DNA of 64,000 nucleotides from Bacteroidota bacterium (lineage in GTDB: Bacteria; Bacteroidota; Bacteroidia; Cytophagales; Cyclobacteriaceae), in assembly GCA_022567155.1 (NCBI GenBank), contig JADFHN010000001.1:1-64000 (forward strand), written 5' to 3'. Each line of letters begins with the position of its first letter. The stretch's first letter is position 1. The notes beneath the pieces were generated by a model. That model did not search any database and had not been told where the DNA came from. It worked only from the letters and a program-made list of their open reading frames with translations. This document shows, one piece after another, positions 41,589 through 52,095 of the stretch. A program made the position numbers and the translations under genes.

Positions 41589-41768
41589 ATGGGGAAAGTA
41601 AGGATTTCACAGGTTAGAAGTATCATAAAAAGGCCGAGAAACCAAAAGCGCACCATTAAAGCGCTTGGGCTGGGCCGGATTGATAGGAGCGTGGAAGTAG
41701 AGCTCACGCCTCAGATTGCCGGGATGATCAGAAAAGTGAATCATTTAATATCTGTAACAGAGCTTTAA
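41589..41768 (+). CDS. rpmD: 50S ribosomal protein L30
   Basis: A short gene of 59 codons read directly from the sequence: it starts MGKVRISQVRS, has KRPRNQKRTIKALGLGRI and ends ISVTEL, then TAA at 41766-41768. It lies six bases after rpsE and two before rplO, exactly where rpmD is expected. Confidence 0.96.
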   Translation: MGKVRISQVRSIIKRPRNQKRTIKALGLGRIDRSVEVELTPQIAGMIRKVNHLISVTEL

Positions 41769-41770
41769 AG

Positions 41771-42217
41771 ATGAAACTACATACGTTAAAACCTGCAAAA
41801 GGATCTGTCAGAACAAACAGAAGATTGGGCAGGGGACAAGGATCAGGAAGAGGAGGAACCTCTACAAGAGGACATAAAGGAGCCCAATCAAGATCAGGGT
41901 ATTCACGGAAAATCGGTTTTGAAGGCGGTCAGATGCCCCTCCATCGAAGGGTGCCCAAATTCGGTTTTCACAATCCTTTCAGGGTAGAATATAAAGCGGT
42001 AAACCTGGATACCCTTACTGAACTTATCGGAAAAACAAAAGCAAAGGAAATTACTGTTGATTTCCTGGTAGAACATGGAATTGCAGGTAAAAAAGATCGT
42101 GTCAAGATTCTTGGTCGTGGAGATTTTAATGCTAAAATAAATATCAGCGCACATGCATTTTCTGCGTCAGCAATAAGCAGCATTGAGGCAGCCGGAGGAA
42201 CCGTAACGAAGGTTTAA
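41771..42217 (+). CDS. rplO: 50S ribosomal protein L15
   Basis: A 148-residue L15, with the glycine/arginine-rich N-terminal arm (RRLGRGQGSGRGGTSTRGHKG) and the compact C-terminal domain. It is followed by secY after 3 bp, the universal order. Confidence 0.98.
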   Translation: MKLHTLKPAKGSVRTNRRLGRGQGSGRGGTSTRGHKGAQSRSGYSRKIGFEGGQMPLHRRVPKFGFHNPFRVEYKAVNLDTLTELIGKTKAKEITVDFLVEHGIAGKKDRVKILGRGDFNAKINISAHAFSASAISSIEAAGGTVTKV

Positions 42218-42220
42218 TTT

Positions 42221-43546
42221 ATGAAGAAGTTTTTCCAGACGATAAAGAACATATTTACCATTGAGGACCTGAGAATAAGGATTCTAAACACCTTAGGAAT
42301 TCTTATGATTTTCAGGCTCGGTTCTTTTATTGTTCTTCCTGGTGTCGATCCGGTTATTTTAAAGGCTGTAGCCGGAGAAGCGCAGGGAATTTTCGGAATT
42401 ATAAACACCTTTCTAGGAGGGGCATTTTCAAGGGCATCTATTTTTGCCCTGGGCATCATGCCTTATATATCTGCTTCCATTGTTATTCAGCTTCTCGCTG
42501 TTGCCGTTCCGTATTTTCAGAAACTCCAGAAAGAAGGAGAATCGGGCAGAAAAAAGATCAATCAGATTACACGGATGCTTACAATAGCGATCACGTTTAT
42601 GCAGTCGATAGGATATATTGCGGCAACGATCCCTGCCGAGGCAATCATGCTTGATCCTTTTGTGTTTAAGGTAACTTCCATCATCGTGCTTATTTCAGGT
42701 ACGATGTTTACCGTGTGGCTTGGAGAGCGGATTACTGAAAAAGGGATTGGTAATGGTATTTCGATGCTGATTATGATTGGAATCATTTCAAGACTTCCGT
42801 TTGAAGTGGTGGCAGAAATGGCGTCAAAAGGAATGAGCGGGGCCTTGTTCTTTGTTTTAGAAATTGTTGCATTGTTCTTTATTGTAGTGGCAGTGGTGGC
42901 TTTTACACAGGCTACACGCCGGATACCTGTACAATATGCCAAACAGGTAATCGGAAACAAAGTATATGGCGGGCAAAGACAATATATTCCATTGCGGGTG
43001 AACTCATCTGGGGTTATGCCCATCATCTTTGCCCAGTCTCTTATGTTTTTGCCACCACTGATAGCCAATATCTGGGCGAGCAACAGTGACATAGCCGCTT
43101 ATGTAGGAACAACATTCAGCGATTTTACATCATGGCAGTATAATCTTACATTTGGTATTCTGATACTTGTATTTACATTTTTTTATACAGCAATCACCGT
43201 AAATCCGAATCAGATTGCAGAAGATTTGAAAAGAAACGGAGGTTTTATTCCAGGTATCAAACCCGGGAAAGCAACTTCTGAATATATAGATACTGTATTG
43301 ACACGTATTACACTTCCTGGTTCCATCTTTCTTGCCATAGTGGCTATCATGCCGGCATTTGCAAATATGGCCGGTGTAGGCATTGGATTTTCTCAGTTTT
43401 ACGGAGGCACTTCTCTGCTTATTATGGTGGGTGTGATACTCGATACATTACAACAAATAGAAAGTTATTTGTTGATGAGACATTATGAAGGCCTGATGAA
43501 ATCAGGAAGGATTAGGGGACGTTCTCAAAATGTTGCTGTGGCTTAA
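42221..43546 (+). CDS. secY: Preprotein translocase subunit SecY
   Basis: A 441-residue channel of the general secretion pathway, with ten predicted transmembrane helices. The N-terminal plug region is followed by FLGGAFSRASIFALGIMPYISASI. The cytoplasmic loops that bind SecA and the ribosome are near RRIPVQYAKQ and NPNQIAEDLKRNGGFIPGI. SecE is encoded 24 kb upstream. Confidence 0.99.
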   Translation: MKKFFQTIKNIFTIEDLRIRILNTLGILMIFRLGSFIVLPGVDPVILKAVAGEAQGIFGIINTFLGGAFSRASIFALGIMPYISASIVIQLLAVAVPYFQKLQKEGESGRKKINQITRMLTIAITFMQSIGYIAATIPAEAIMLDPFVFKVTSIIVLISGTMFTVWLGERITEKGIGNGISMLIMIGIISRLPFEVVAEMASKGMSGALFFVLEIVALFFIVVAVVAFTQATRRIPVQYAKQVIGNKVYGGQRQYIPLRVNSSGVMPIIFAQSLMFLPPLIANIWASNSDIAAYVGTTFSDFTSWQYNLTFGILILVFTFFYTAITVNPNQIAEDLKRNGGFIPGIKPGKATSEYIDTVLTRITLPGSIFLAIVAIMPAFANMAGVGIGFSQFYGGTSLLIMVGVILDTLQQIESYLLMRHYEGLMKSGRIRGRSQNVAVA

Positions 43547-43558
43547 GCCTTGTAGTAA

Positions 43559-44332
43559 ATGATTTACTATAAGTCGGAGGATGATATTGAACGTATACGT
43601 GAAAGTGCGGAAATTCTTAGCAGAGCGCATAGTGAGATTGCAGCCGAAATAAAACCGGGTGTTGCCACAAGGAAGCTGGATGCACTGGCTGAATCATACA
43701 TCATGGATCATGGCGGTGTACCCTCGTTTAAAAATTATAACGGGTTTCCGTTTTCGCTGTGTATATCACTGAATGAAAATGTAGTTCATGGATTACCGTC
43801 GGAGTATGAGCTGAAAGAGGGCGACATTGTAAGTATTGACTGTGGCGTATTTTATAAGGGATTCCACAGTGATTGTGCCTATACTTATCCTGTTGGTGAA
43901 GTTTCCATAGAGATTGAGGCACTGTTGAAGGTGACAAAAGAGTCCCTTTATATAGGTATTGAAAAAGCTGTAGCAGGTAACCGGGTGGGCGACATTAGTA
44001 ATTCCATCCAGACATACGTGGAAAAGCACGGATATTCCGTTGTGCGGGAGTTGGTAGGTCATGGATTGGGAAGAGGCCTGCACGAATCTCCGGAAGTACC
44101 AAATTACGGTAAACGCGGCCGAGGGGCAAAACTGAAACCGGGATTGGTAATTGCCATTGAGCCAATGATCAATCTGGGAGGGAAGAGCATCGTGCAGGAA
44201 ACAGACGGATGGACGATCCGGACTACCGACCGAATGCCTTCAGCACATTTTGAACATACGATAGCGATATTTCAGGATAAAACCGAAATTTTAACTACAC
44301 ATAAATATTTGGAAGAAAAAATTTGTAAGTGA
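43559..44332 (+). CDS. map: Type I methionine aminopeptidase
   Basis: A 257-residue metallopeptidase that removes N-terminal methionine. The metal ligands are in place: Asp94, Asp105, His167, Glu200 and Glu231, with substrate His77. It has no N-terminal extension. Its location between secY and infA is common outside enterobacteria. Confidence 0.97.
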   Translation: MIYYKSEDDIERIRESAEILSRAHSEIAAEIKPGVATRKLDALAESYIMDHGGVPSFKNYNGFPFSLCISLNENVVHGLPSEYELKEGDIVSIDCGVFYKGFHSDCAYTYPVGEVSIEIEALLKVTKESLYIGIEKAVAGNRVGDISNSIQTYVEKHGYSVVRELVGHGLGRGLHESPEVPNYGKRGRGAKLKPGLVIAIEPMINLGGKSIVQETDGWTIRTTDRMPSAHFEHTIAIFQDKTEILTTHKYLEEKICK

Positions 44333-44333
44333 T

Positions 44334-44552
44334 ATGACAAAACAAGCTTCTATAGAACAAGACGGAACCATTGTAGAAGCACTGTCTAATGCAATGTTCA
44401 GAGTAGAACTTGAAAACGGGCACCGTGTAATTGCCCATATATCAGGTAAAATGAGAATGCACTATATTAAAATTTTACCGGGTGATAAGGTAAAACTTGA
44501 AATGTCACCGTATGATCTTACAAAAGGAAGAATAACTTACAGGTATAAGTAA
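44334..44552 (+). CDS. infA: Translation initiation factor IF-1
   Basis: A 72-residue OB-fold protein, with [22 protein letters not shown] and the C-terminal [14 protein letters not shown]. It is one base downstream of map and 6 bp before rpmJ. Confidence 0.98.
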   Translation: MTKQASIEQDGTIVEALSNAMFRVELENGHRVIAHISGKMRMHYIKILPGDKVKLEMSPYDLTKGRITYRYK

Positions 44553-44558
44553 ACGAAA

Positions 44559-44675
44559 ATGAAAGTAAGAGCATCCATAAAAAAGCGCAGTTCTGATTGT
44601 AAAATAATCAGAAGAAAGGGAAAGCTGTACGTGATCAACAAGAAGAATCCAAGATTCAAACAAAGACAAGGTTAA
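44559..44675 (+). CDS. rpmJ: 50S ribosomal protein L36 (zinc-free form)
   Basis: A 38-codon gene read directly from the sequence: it starts [15 protein letters not shown] and ends NPRFKQRQG. The zinc-binding set (two close Cys, a later Cys and His) is reduced to a single Cys14, so it is the zinc-independent form. Position between infA and rpsM is canonical. Confidence 0.96.
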   Translation: MKVRASIKKRSSDCKIIRRKGKLYVINKKNPRFKQRQG

Positions 44676-44693
44676 ATATTTAAAGATTTAGAT

Positions 44694-45071
44694 ATGGCTA
44701 GAATTGCAGGAGTCGATATTCCCGGACAAAAAAGAGGAGAAATCGGACTAACGTACATCTATGGTATTGGACATAGTTCCGCCCAGAAGATTCTGAATAA
44801 AGCAGAAATTTCGTGGGATAAAAAGATAGATGACTGGACTGTTGAAGAATCTAACCGGATAAGATCGATAATAAACGAAGAATTTAAAATCGAAGGAGTT
44901 CTGAAATCTGAAGTCCAGATGAGTATCAAACGTTTGCTGGATATTGGATGTTACAGAGGACTAAGACACAGAAAAGGCCTGCCGGTAAGGGGGCAACGAA
45001 CAAAAAACAATGCCCGCACCCGTAAGGGAAAAAGAAAAACGGTAGCCAATAAGAAAATGGCGCTTAAATAA
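44694..45071 (+). CDS. rpsM: 30S ribosomal protein S13
   Basis: A 125-residue S13 of the 30S head, starting [45 protein letters not shown] is the signature that also reaches the P site. Confidence 0.98.
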   Translation: MARIAGVDIPGQKRGEIGLTYIYGIGHSSAQKILNKAEISWDKKIDDWTVEESNRIRSIINEEFKIEGVLKSEVQMSIKRLLDIGCYRGLRHRKGLPVRGQRTKNNARTRKGKRKTVANKKMALK

Positions 45072-45113
45072 TAATTAATGGCTTGAAGCCTGATAAATAA
45101 ATAAGCATAACAA

Positions 45114-45506
45114 ATGGCACAAAAAAGGAAAACCAGGGGCAAGAAAAGAGTTGTTGTTGTAGAAGCTGTAGGCCAGGCACACATCAAAGCTTCATTTAAC
45201 AACATCATGATTTCAATGACCAATACATCAGGTCAGGTAATCTCATGGGCGTCAGCCGGAAAAATGGGATTTAAAGGATCAAAGAAAAACACCCCGTATG
45301 CCGCCCAGGTAACAGCACAGGATTGCGGACAAACCGCGTACGATCTGGGTTTGCGCAAGGTTGAGATATTTGTAAAGGGACCCGGTGCTGGTCGTGAGTC
45401 AGCCATCAGAACGATCCAAAGTTTGGGAATTGAAATTACCGCAATTAGGGATGTGACCCCGCTGCCACATAATGGATGCAGGCCTCCAAAAAGGAGAAGA
45501 GTTTAA
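45114..45506 (+). CDS. rpsK: 30S ribosomal protein S11
   Basis: A 130-residue S11 of the platform, with the [17 protein letters not shown] stretch and the ending [11 protein letters not shown]. The glycine-rich [12 protein letters not shown] is conserved. Confidence 0.98.
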   Translation: MAQKRKTRGKKRVVVVEAVGQAHIKASFNNIMISMTNTSGQVISWASAGKMGFKGSKKNTPYAAQVTAQDCGQTAYDLGLRKVEIFVKGPGAGRESAIRTIQSLGIEITAIRDVTPLPHNGCRPPKRRRV

Positions 45507-45533
45507 TAACACGAATTAAAGAGATTAAAGAGA

Positions 45534-46136
45534 ATGGCAAGATACAGAGGTCCAAAAGATAAAAAAGCAAGAAGATTTAACGACCCGATTTTTGGCCCAA
45601 GCAAGGTACTCCAGCGAAAGGCATATCCTCCAGGTCAGCATGGTCGTAGCAGAAGGAGAAAGCAGTCTGAATATGCGATTCAGCTTATAGAAAAACAAAA
45701 AGCCAAGTACACTTATGGCGTTCTGGAAAGGCAATTCCGGAACCTGTTTGAGAAAGCATCACGGAAAGGTGGAATAACGGGTGAAGTGCTGCTTCAGCTC
45801 CTTGAATCAAGGCTTGATAATACAGTTTACAGACTGGGTATAGCGCCTACCCGACGTGCAGCCCGGCAACTCGTTCTTCATAGACATATTACTGTGAATG
45901 GAGCTGTTGTGAATATCTCGTCATATTCTCTTAAAATCGGAGACATGGTTGCAGTAAGAGAAAAATCAAAATCTCTTGAAGTGATTACTGAAAGTCTTGC
46001 CGGATTAGGTAAGAGATATCCCTGGCTGGAATGGGACGGCAATGAGTTGAGAGGGAAAGTAATATCTTATCCGATGAGGGAAGATATACCTGAGAATATT
46101 CAGGAGCAACGAATCGTAGAATTGTACTCGAAATAA
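45534..46136 (+). CDS. rpsD: 30S ribosomal protein S4
   Basis: A 200-residue S4 with the S4 RNA-binding domain ([27 protein letters not shown]). It nucleates 16S assembly and, in E. coli, represses the alpha operon. No zinc-binding cysteines are present. Confidence 0.98.
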   Translation: MARYRGPKDKKARRFNDPIFGPSKVLQRKAYPPGQHGRSRRRKQSEYAIQLIEKQKAKYTYGVLERQFRNLFEKASRKGGITGEVLLQLLESRLDNTVYRLGIAPTRRAARQLVLHRHITVNGAVVNISSYSLKIGDMVAVREKSKSLEVITESLAGLGKRYPWLEWDGNELRGKVISYPMREDIPENIQEQRIVELYSK

Positions 46137-46212
46137 TTAATTAAGAAAAAATCACAGAATGCCTGAAGGTTTTAATTTGCCGCCGGGTGTTGAAAACTTA
46201 AATATTAAAAAT

Positions 46213-47208
46213 ATGTCAATATTAGCGTTTCAAATGCCCGAAAAGGTAGTAATGGAGAAAGCAGATGATTTTCATGGTATGTTTGCTTTCAAGCCTTTGG
46301 AAAAAGGATATGGTGTTACGATTGGTAATGCCCTGAGAAGAATTCTTCTATCATCGCTTGAAGGTTATGCTATTAGCGCAATTAAAATACCGGAAGTTTT
46401 ACATGAATTTTCAACTATTAAAGGTGTTGTGGAAGACGTGTCTGAGATTATCCTTAATCTTAAAATGGTAAGGTTCAAGAAAATAGGTGAAACCATTGAT
46501 AACAAGCATAAAATCAATATTTCCATTAAAAGGCAAAAACAGTTCACCGCCGGTGATATTGCCAACTTTATGTCAGTTTTTGAGATACTGAATCCGGACC
46601 ATGTGATCTGCAACCTGGATGAAAAAGCTGAGTTTGAAATTGAGCTTACTGTAGATAAAGGAAGAGGATATATTCCTGCCGACGAAAATAAGCCAAACGA
46701 GCAAGTGTTTGGATACATTCCGATCGATGCCATCTACACCCCTATCAAATCGGTGAAATATTCAGTTGAGAATACACGTGTTGAGCAAAAAACCGACTAT
46801 GAGATGCTTATCATCGATATCGAAACAGATGGGTCGATTCATCCGGAAAATGCCCTTAAAGGTGCTGCCTATATCCTGATTCAGCATTTTATGTTATTTT
46901 CTGACCAGAGTATGGTTCTTGACACAGGCGATTCTGGTGAGCCGGAAGCAGTTGATGAAGAAATGCTTCATATGAGAAAGCTGCTGAAGACTCCTTTGAG
47001 CGATTTAGACCTTTCTGTCAGAGCCTACAACTGCCTGAAAGCCGCCGATGTGAAATCACTGGGGGATCTGGTGAGGCTGGAAATTTCGGATATGATGAAG
47101 TTTAGGAACTTCGGCAAGAAATCACTGGCAGAACTTGAGCAGTTGGTTTCTGATAAGAACCTTACTTTCGGTATGGATCTGAACAAGTACAAACTTGAGG
47201 AAGAGTAA
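46213..47208 (+). CDS. rpoA: RNA polymerase subunit alpha
   Basis: A 331-residue alpha subunit. The N-terminal assembly domain has [19 protein letters not shown]. The C-terminal domain (about 260-325; [23 protein letters not shown]) binds upstream DNA and regulators. ATG 46213 gives the phylum-typical start [12 protein letters not shown]. An in-frame ATG at 46159 would add 18 residues (starting [11 protein letters not shown]) not known from the family, and remains possible because it leaves a tighter gap to rpsD. Confidence 0.97.
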   Translation: MSILAFQMPEKVVMEKADDFHGMFAFKPLEKGYGVTIGNALRRILLSSLEGYAISAIKIPEVLHEFSTIKGVVEDVSEIILNLKMVRFKKIGETIDNKHKINISIKRQKQFTAGDIANFMSVFEILNPDHVICNLDEKAEFEIELTVDKGRGYIPADENKPNEQVFGYIPIDAIYTPIKSVKYSVENTRVEQKTDYEMLIIDIETDGSIHPENALKGAAYILIQHFMLFSDQSMVLDTGDSGEPEAVDEEMLHMRKLLKTPLSDLDLSVRAYNCLKAADVKSLGDLVRLEISDMMKFRNFGKKSLAELEQLVSDKNLTFGMDLNKYKLEEE

Positions 47209-47210
47209 CA

Positions 47211-48083
47211 ATGAAACACGGCAAGAAATTTAATCATCTTGGAAGAACGACATCGCACCGGAAAGCGATGCTGTCTAATATGGCTTCATCACTGATTCTG
47301 CATAAACGTATTCAAACTACTGTTGCCAAAGCCAAGGCGCTAAGAAAATATGTAGAGCCTTTGCTAACAAAAGCCAAGGCTGATTCCACACATTCCAGAA
47401 GAATTGTTTTTTCCTATTTGCAGAATAAGGAATCGGTTCAGACACTTTTTGATGAAGTGGCCGACAGGATAGCCGAACGCCCAGGAGGATACACGCGTAT
47501 AATTAAAACCGGTAGCAGACTTGGTGATAATGCCGAAATGTGTTTCATCGAGCTGGTTGATTATAATGAACTGATGCTCAAAGAGGCTAAGCCTGCCAAA
47601 GCCAAAACCAGAAGAGGCAGAAAGGGAGGAAAGACAATGGAGGCAGCTCCTGAAGTTGCTGTTGATCCTGCAGAAGCAAAAGAATCAACCGAAACAGCCG
47701 ATGAGAAGGCGGCAGAAGAAAAAGAAGAAATGGTAAAAGTTGCTGAAGAGGTTTCAGGAACTGAAGAAACAAGTACAACAGAGGAAGAAGTGCAAACGGA
47801 AGAAGAAACAAAAACAACCGAAGCAACAGAAGAACAAACGGACACGGAAATTGCAAAAACCTCCGGGGAGGCCGAAGATGACACTGAGGTTGTGGAGACC
47901 GAGTCTGTGAATGACAAAGCTGAAGAAGTTATTGAGGCTGAAGCTACCGTTGAGACAGAGGGAACGGAATCAGGGGAGGAACGAGCAGATGAAACCGCTG
48001 AAGATGATCAGACACCTGGCGAAGAGAAAAGCAGCGAGGATGCTGATGAAACCAAGTCGGATCAGGAAAAAAAAGAAAAATGA
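47211..48083 (+). CDS. rplQ: 50S ribosomal protein L17 with a long acidic tail
   Basis: A 290-residue protein. The first 125 residues are a full L17 ([37 protein letters not shown]). A short basic linker (126-141) follows, then about 148 residues that are almost only Glu, Thr, Ala, Asp, Ser, Val and Lys. Bacteroidota L17 often carries an extension, but this one more than doubles the protein. The tail is likely disordered and, near the tunnel exit where L17 sits, would place a strongly negative arm on the ribosome. Its base composition is in keeping with its neighbours, and the frame is intact. Confidence 0.95.
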   Translation: MKHGKKFNHLGRTTSHRKAMLSNMASSLILHKRIQTTVAKAKALRKYVEPLLTKAKADSTHSRRIVFSYLQNKESVQTLFDEVADRIAERPGGYTRIIKTGSRLGDNAEMCFIELVDYNELMLKEAKPAKAKTRRGRKGGKTMEAAPEVAVDPAEAKESTETADEKAAEEKEEMVKVAEEVSGTEETSTTEEEVQTEEETKTTEATEEQTDTEIAKTSGEAEDDTEVVETESVNDKAEEVIEAEATVETEGTESGEERADETAEDDQTPGEEKSSEDADETKSDQEKKEK

Positions 48084-48104
48084 ATAATTACCGATAATAT
48101 ATGC

Positions 48105-48137
48105 AAAGGGATTGGGCGGAAGTCTGATCCCTTTTTT
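48105..48137 (+). terminator. Intrinsic terminator of the ribosomal super-operon
   Basis: An 8-bp perfect stem, AAAGGGAT (48105-48112) with ATCCCTTT (48127-48134), loop 14 nt, followed by a run of T to 48137. It lies 21 bp after the rplQ stop. The end of its T-run is also the first base of the carA -7 element. Confidence 0.75.
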
Positions 48138-48144
48138 ATTTTTG
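48137..48144 (+). promoter_or_regulatory. -7 element of carA
   Basis: TATTTTTG at 48137-48144, directly attached to the upstream terminator. A weak TTG at 48112-48114 is the nearest thing to a -33 box. Start codon at 48169. Confidence 0.45.
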
Positions 48145-48168
48145 CTCACACTTATACCCCGCAAGCAT

Positions 48169-49263
48169 ATGAAAACATCCTCAAAAAAAGTGGCCTTTCT
48201 GCTGCTGGATGATGGTCTTTTTTTCAAAGGAACGGCCATCGGCAAAACAGGTACATCGGGAGGTGAAATTTGTTTCAATACAGGTATGACTGGTTACCAG
48301 GAGATTTACACCGATCCCTCGTATTATGGCCAGATCATTGTAAATACTACTGCTCATATCGGTAATTATGGGGTGTTTGACAAAGAGCAGGAATCAGATC
48401 GCCCACAAATTTCGGGGATAGTTGTAAATTATTTTTCGGAAATATATTCGAGACACAAGGCTAAGGGCGGTTTGCAGGCGTATCTGGAAGAAGCAGACAT
48501 CGTAGGTATTGCGGATGTTGATACCCGCATGATTGTCCGCCATATCAGATCGAAAGGTGCGATGAATGCCATAATTTCATCCGAACCTGATAAAGATAAG
48601 CTGAAGGAAGAACTGGCAAAGGTGCCATCAATGGAAGGGCTTGAGCTATCATCTGTAGTGTGTACGGAATCTCCGTATATGGTAGGTGAAAATGGACGCT
48701 ATAAAATTGCCGTACTTGATCTTGGGATCAAGAAGAGCATTCTTACAAACATGGCTGACAGGGGTTGTGCCTGTAAGGTATTTCCTGCAAAAACAAGTTA
48801 CCATGAGATGGAGAAATGGAAACCGGACGGATATTTTATTTCCAACGGCCCTGGTGATCCATCGGTAATGGATTATGCAGTTGATACGTTGAAAGCAATT
48901 CTGAATGGGGGCAAGCCCTTGTTCGGCATTTGCCTGGGGCATCAGATACTGGCCAGGGCATGTGGAATTTCTACATATAAAATGCACCATGGGCACCGTG
49001 GACTAAATCATCCGGTAAAAAACGTGAAAAACGGATCCTGTGAGGTAACTTCGCAGAACCACGGTTTTTGTGTAAGCGCCGATAACATCAGAAAGTCCGA
49101 TATGATCGAACTTACCCATGTGAACCTGAACGATGATACTGTTGAAGGATTTACCGTCAAAGGGAAGAAGGCGTTTTCGGTGCAGTTCCATCCTGAAGCC
49201 TCTCCGGGTCCTCACGATTCAAGGTACTTATTTGATGATTTTATCAAAATGATTAAATCGTAA
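48169..49263 (+). CDS. carA: Carbamoyl-phosphate synthase small subunit
   Basis: A 364-residue glutaminase subunit that passes ammonia to CarB for carbamoyl phosphate (arginine and pyrimidine synthesis). The N-terminal CPSase domain has FNTGMTGYQEIYTDPSY. The class I amidotransferase domain has nucleophile Cys255 in GICLGHQ and the partners His341 and Glu343 in HPEA. ATG 48169 is chosen; an in-frame start at 48112 lies inside the upstream terminator. carB is not in the window. The 210 bp after it hold no gene and no clear signal. Confidence 0.96.
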   Translation: MKTSSKKVAFLLLDDGLFFKGTAIGKTGTSGGEICFNTGMTGYQEIYTDPSYYGQIIVNTTAHIGNYGVFDKEQESDRPQISGIVVNYFSEIYSRHKAKGGLQAYLEEADIVGIADVDTRMIVRHIRSKGAMNAIISSEPDKDKLKEELAKVPSMEGLELSSVVCTESPYMVGENGRYKIAVLDLGIKKSILTNMADRGCACKVFPAKTSYHEMEKWKPDGYFISNGPGDPSVMDYAVDTLKAILNGGKPLFGICLGHQILARACGISTYKMHHGHRGLNHPVKNVKNGSCEVTSQNHGFCVSADNIRKSDMIELTHVNLNDDTVEGFTVKGKKAFSVQFHPEASPGPHDSRYLFDDFIKMIKS

Positions 49264-49461
49264 AACAAGAACATGTATTTGTAATTTGATTAAAATGAGT
49301 ATAATTCATCGTGTATAATAAAAAGTCAGGCCAAGGCACCGGTAATATGCGATAAACAAAAAGAATGCTGAATGCCGGTTTATAACCACCGATTTCGAGA
49401 CATGAAATATGATAGCAATAGCATCATCAAACCACAAGCAATGTATTTCCAATACATTTAA

Positions 49462-50748
<1,287 letters not shown>

Positions 50749-50782
50749 TATCTTGTTATTTCTATTATTCAAGTATGCCTCT

Positions 50783-50808
50783 GGTGGTGGGGTTACCCTG
50801 CCACTACC
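50783..50808 (+). terminator. GC-rich hairpin after eno
   Basis: GGTGGTGG (50783-50790) pairs with CCACTACC (50801-50808) with one G-T, and inner GG/CC pairs shorten the loop. There is no T-run, so it may be a processing or weak termination structure. Confidence 0.4.
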
Positions 50809-50811
50809 GGC

Positions 50812-50819
50812 TATCTTTG
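50812..50819 (+). promoter_or_regulatory. -7 element ahead of the FtsB/DivIC-like gene
   Basis: TATCTTTG at 50812-50819, right after the eno hairpin. A -33 box is not seen. The leader to 50952 would be about 125 nt. Confidence 0.35.
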
Positions 50820-50951
50820 CGTGTCAGTGCGGATCAAAAAGTGAGCTAAATGTACTATTTCACGAATGACATATTTTACATCAGGATGAAATATAGCGGT
50901 TGAAAATTGAATATTTAATATGATTTTCCTTAATTTGAGGCAAAATACAAA

Positions 50952-51245
50952 ATGATGTTTAAGAAAATACCTGCTTTTTCACGAAATTTTTTCTTTCTGA
51001 CAGCATTCTTTTTCCTGATGTGGATGCTGTTTTTCGACTCAAATGATATTTATTCGCAGTATAAACTAAGCAGAAAACTTAATAACCTTGAAGCTCGTAA
51101 GGCCTATTATCAGGAAAAGATCATGGAAGTGCGACAGGACAGGGAAGAATTGTTAAGTAACCCTGAATTGCTGGAAAAATTTGCCAGGGAGAAGTATTTA
51201 ATGAAGAAACCCTCAGAAGATATTTATGTGCTTGTTGAAGAATAG
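50952..51245 (+). CDS. Septum formation initiator, FtsB/DivIC-like
   Basis: A 97-residue bitopic membrane protein with a short cytoplasmic N-terminus, one transmembrane helix (about 12-29) and a coiled coil (about 37-72, with heptads such as LNNLEARKAYYQEKIMEV). The YLMKKPSEDIYVL end matches the FtsB/DivIC family, which bridges FtsL and FtsQ in the divisome. Location after eno is the common arrangement. It starts with two ATG codons, either usable. Confidence 0.85.
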   Translation: MMFKKIPAFSRNFFFLTAFFFLMWMLFFDSNDIYSQYKLSRKLNNLEARKAYYQEKIMEVRQDREELLSNPELLEKFAREKYLMKKPSEDIYVLVEE

Positions 51246-51317
51246 CCGCTGCTGAACAATTTCACCCCTGATTTCGTTTTATCATTAATCGTTACGTAAA
51301 ATCTTAAAATCTTAAAA

Positions 51318-51851
51318 GTGAGGACTTGTATATCAGCCTTAATAATTTTTGTGCTTATGCTGTTTGTTCAAGCTGCAAATGCACAGAAAGATATAAACAT
51401 GGATTCTAATCCGGGATTTATGGACAGAGTTTATACGGGTGGCGGGCTTTCGTTTTCAAGCAGTTCATTTACAACATATATTGGCGTATCACCCATAGTG
51501 GGGTATATGCTAACCAATAAGTTGTCTGTGGGAGTGGGTATAAACTACCAGTACTTCAAAGATAAGTTTTACGATGTGGACGATCACAGATATGGTGGCA
51601 ATGTATTTGTCATGCAAATGCTTGTTTACAGGCTATTTTTGATGGGACAATACAGTTTTATAAATCTTAACCGGACTCCGCAGATAGAAAATTCACCGCG
51701 TAAGACCTGGACACGTTTCCTGATCGGGGGCGGACTTTCGCAGCCATTAGGCAAGGCGTCGATCAATTTTATGGCGCTCTATGATATTACGTACGATAAT
51801 AACTCCCCATATGCTTCTCCCTGGGTTATAGGCGCCTTTATCTCCATTTAA
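51318..51851 (+). CDS. Small outer-membrane beta-barrel-like protein
   Basis: A 177-residue protein with a signal peptide (about 1-22, ending AANAQ). Alternating hydrophobic strands rich in Tyr and Gly follow (GGGLSFSSSSFTTYIGVSP, LSVGVGINYQYF, FLIGGGLSQPLG), ending in ISI, which suits an eight-strand outer-membrane barrel. It begins with GTG at 51318. No family was recognised with certainty. It stands alone between the division gene and a convergent gene. Confidence 0.65.
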   Translation: MRTCISALIIFVLMLFVQAANAQKDINMDSNPGFMDRVYTGGGLSFSSSSFTTYIGVSPIVGYMLTNKLSVGVGINYQYFKDKFYDVDDHRYGGNVFVMQMLVYRLFLMGQYSFINLNRTPQIENSPRKTWTRFLIGGGLSQPLGKASINFMALYDITYDNNSPYASPWVIGAFISI

Positions 51852-51878
51852 ATATTGGGTTCTACTGTTATTTTATTC

Positions 51879-51932
51879 GAAATGATTAAATGCGTAAATA
51901 CGTAAATGTGGAAATGATTGAATGCGTAAATA
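51879..51932. repeat. Pair of 22-bp direct repeats
   Basis: The 22-bp segments at 51879-51900 and 51911-51932 both read GAAATGATT(A/G)AATGCGTAAATA, differing at one base, 32 bp apart from start to start. A third partial copy of the core (CGTAAAT) lies between them. They are in the 244-bp gap between two convergent genes. Role unknown. Confidence 0.8.
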
Positions 51933-52032
51933 TTATCTATTGTTCATTTTGAATATTTCTTTCCCGGTCATCCGTCTCTACAAAAATTTATTTTAGCATT
52001 TTAGCATTCGGTTATAATTCCATTCCTCATTA

Positions 52033-52078
52033 AACCTGCCTGCCGGTGCCACAGGCATCCCGATGGGGCAGGCAGGTT
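52033..52078. repeat. Long inverted repeat, possible terminator or REP-like element
   Basis: AACCTGCCTGCC (52033-52044) and GGCAGGCAGGTT (52067-52078) form a 12-bp perfect stem. Inside it GGTGCC and GGCATC can pair around ACA. It is much richer in G+C than its surroundings and lies between convergent genes. It could end transcription from both sides, or be one copy of a dispersed palindromic element. Confidence 0.7.
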
Positions 52079-52095
52079 CGTGGTAAAGCCAATTA

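Noticed and set aside
47561-47917. Serine/valine-rich open frame opposite the L17 tail
   Set aside because: It is the complement of Glu/Thr/Ala codons in the acidic tail and has no independent support.
48112-48168. Longer carA start (48112)
   Set aside because: It falls within the rplQ terminator and the -7 element, and the added residues do not resemble CarA.
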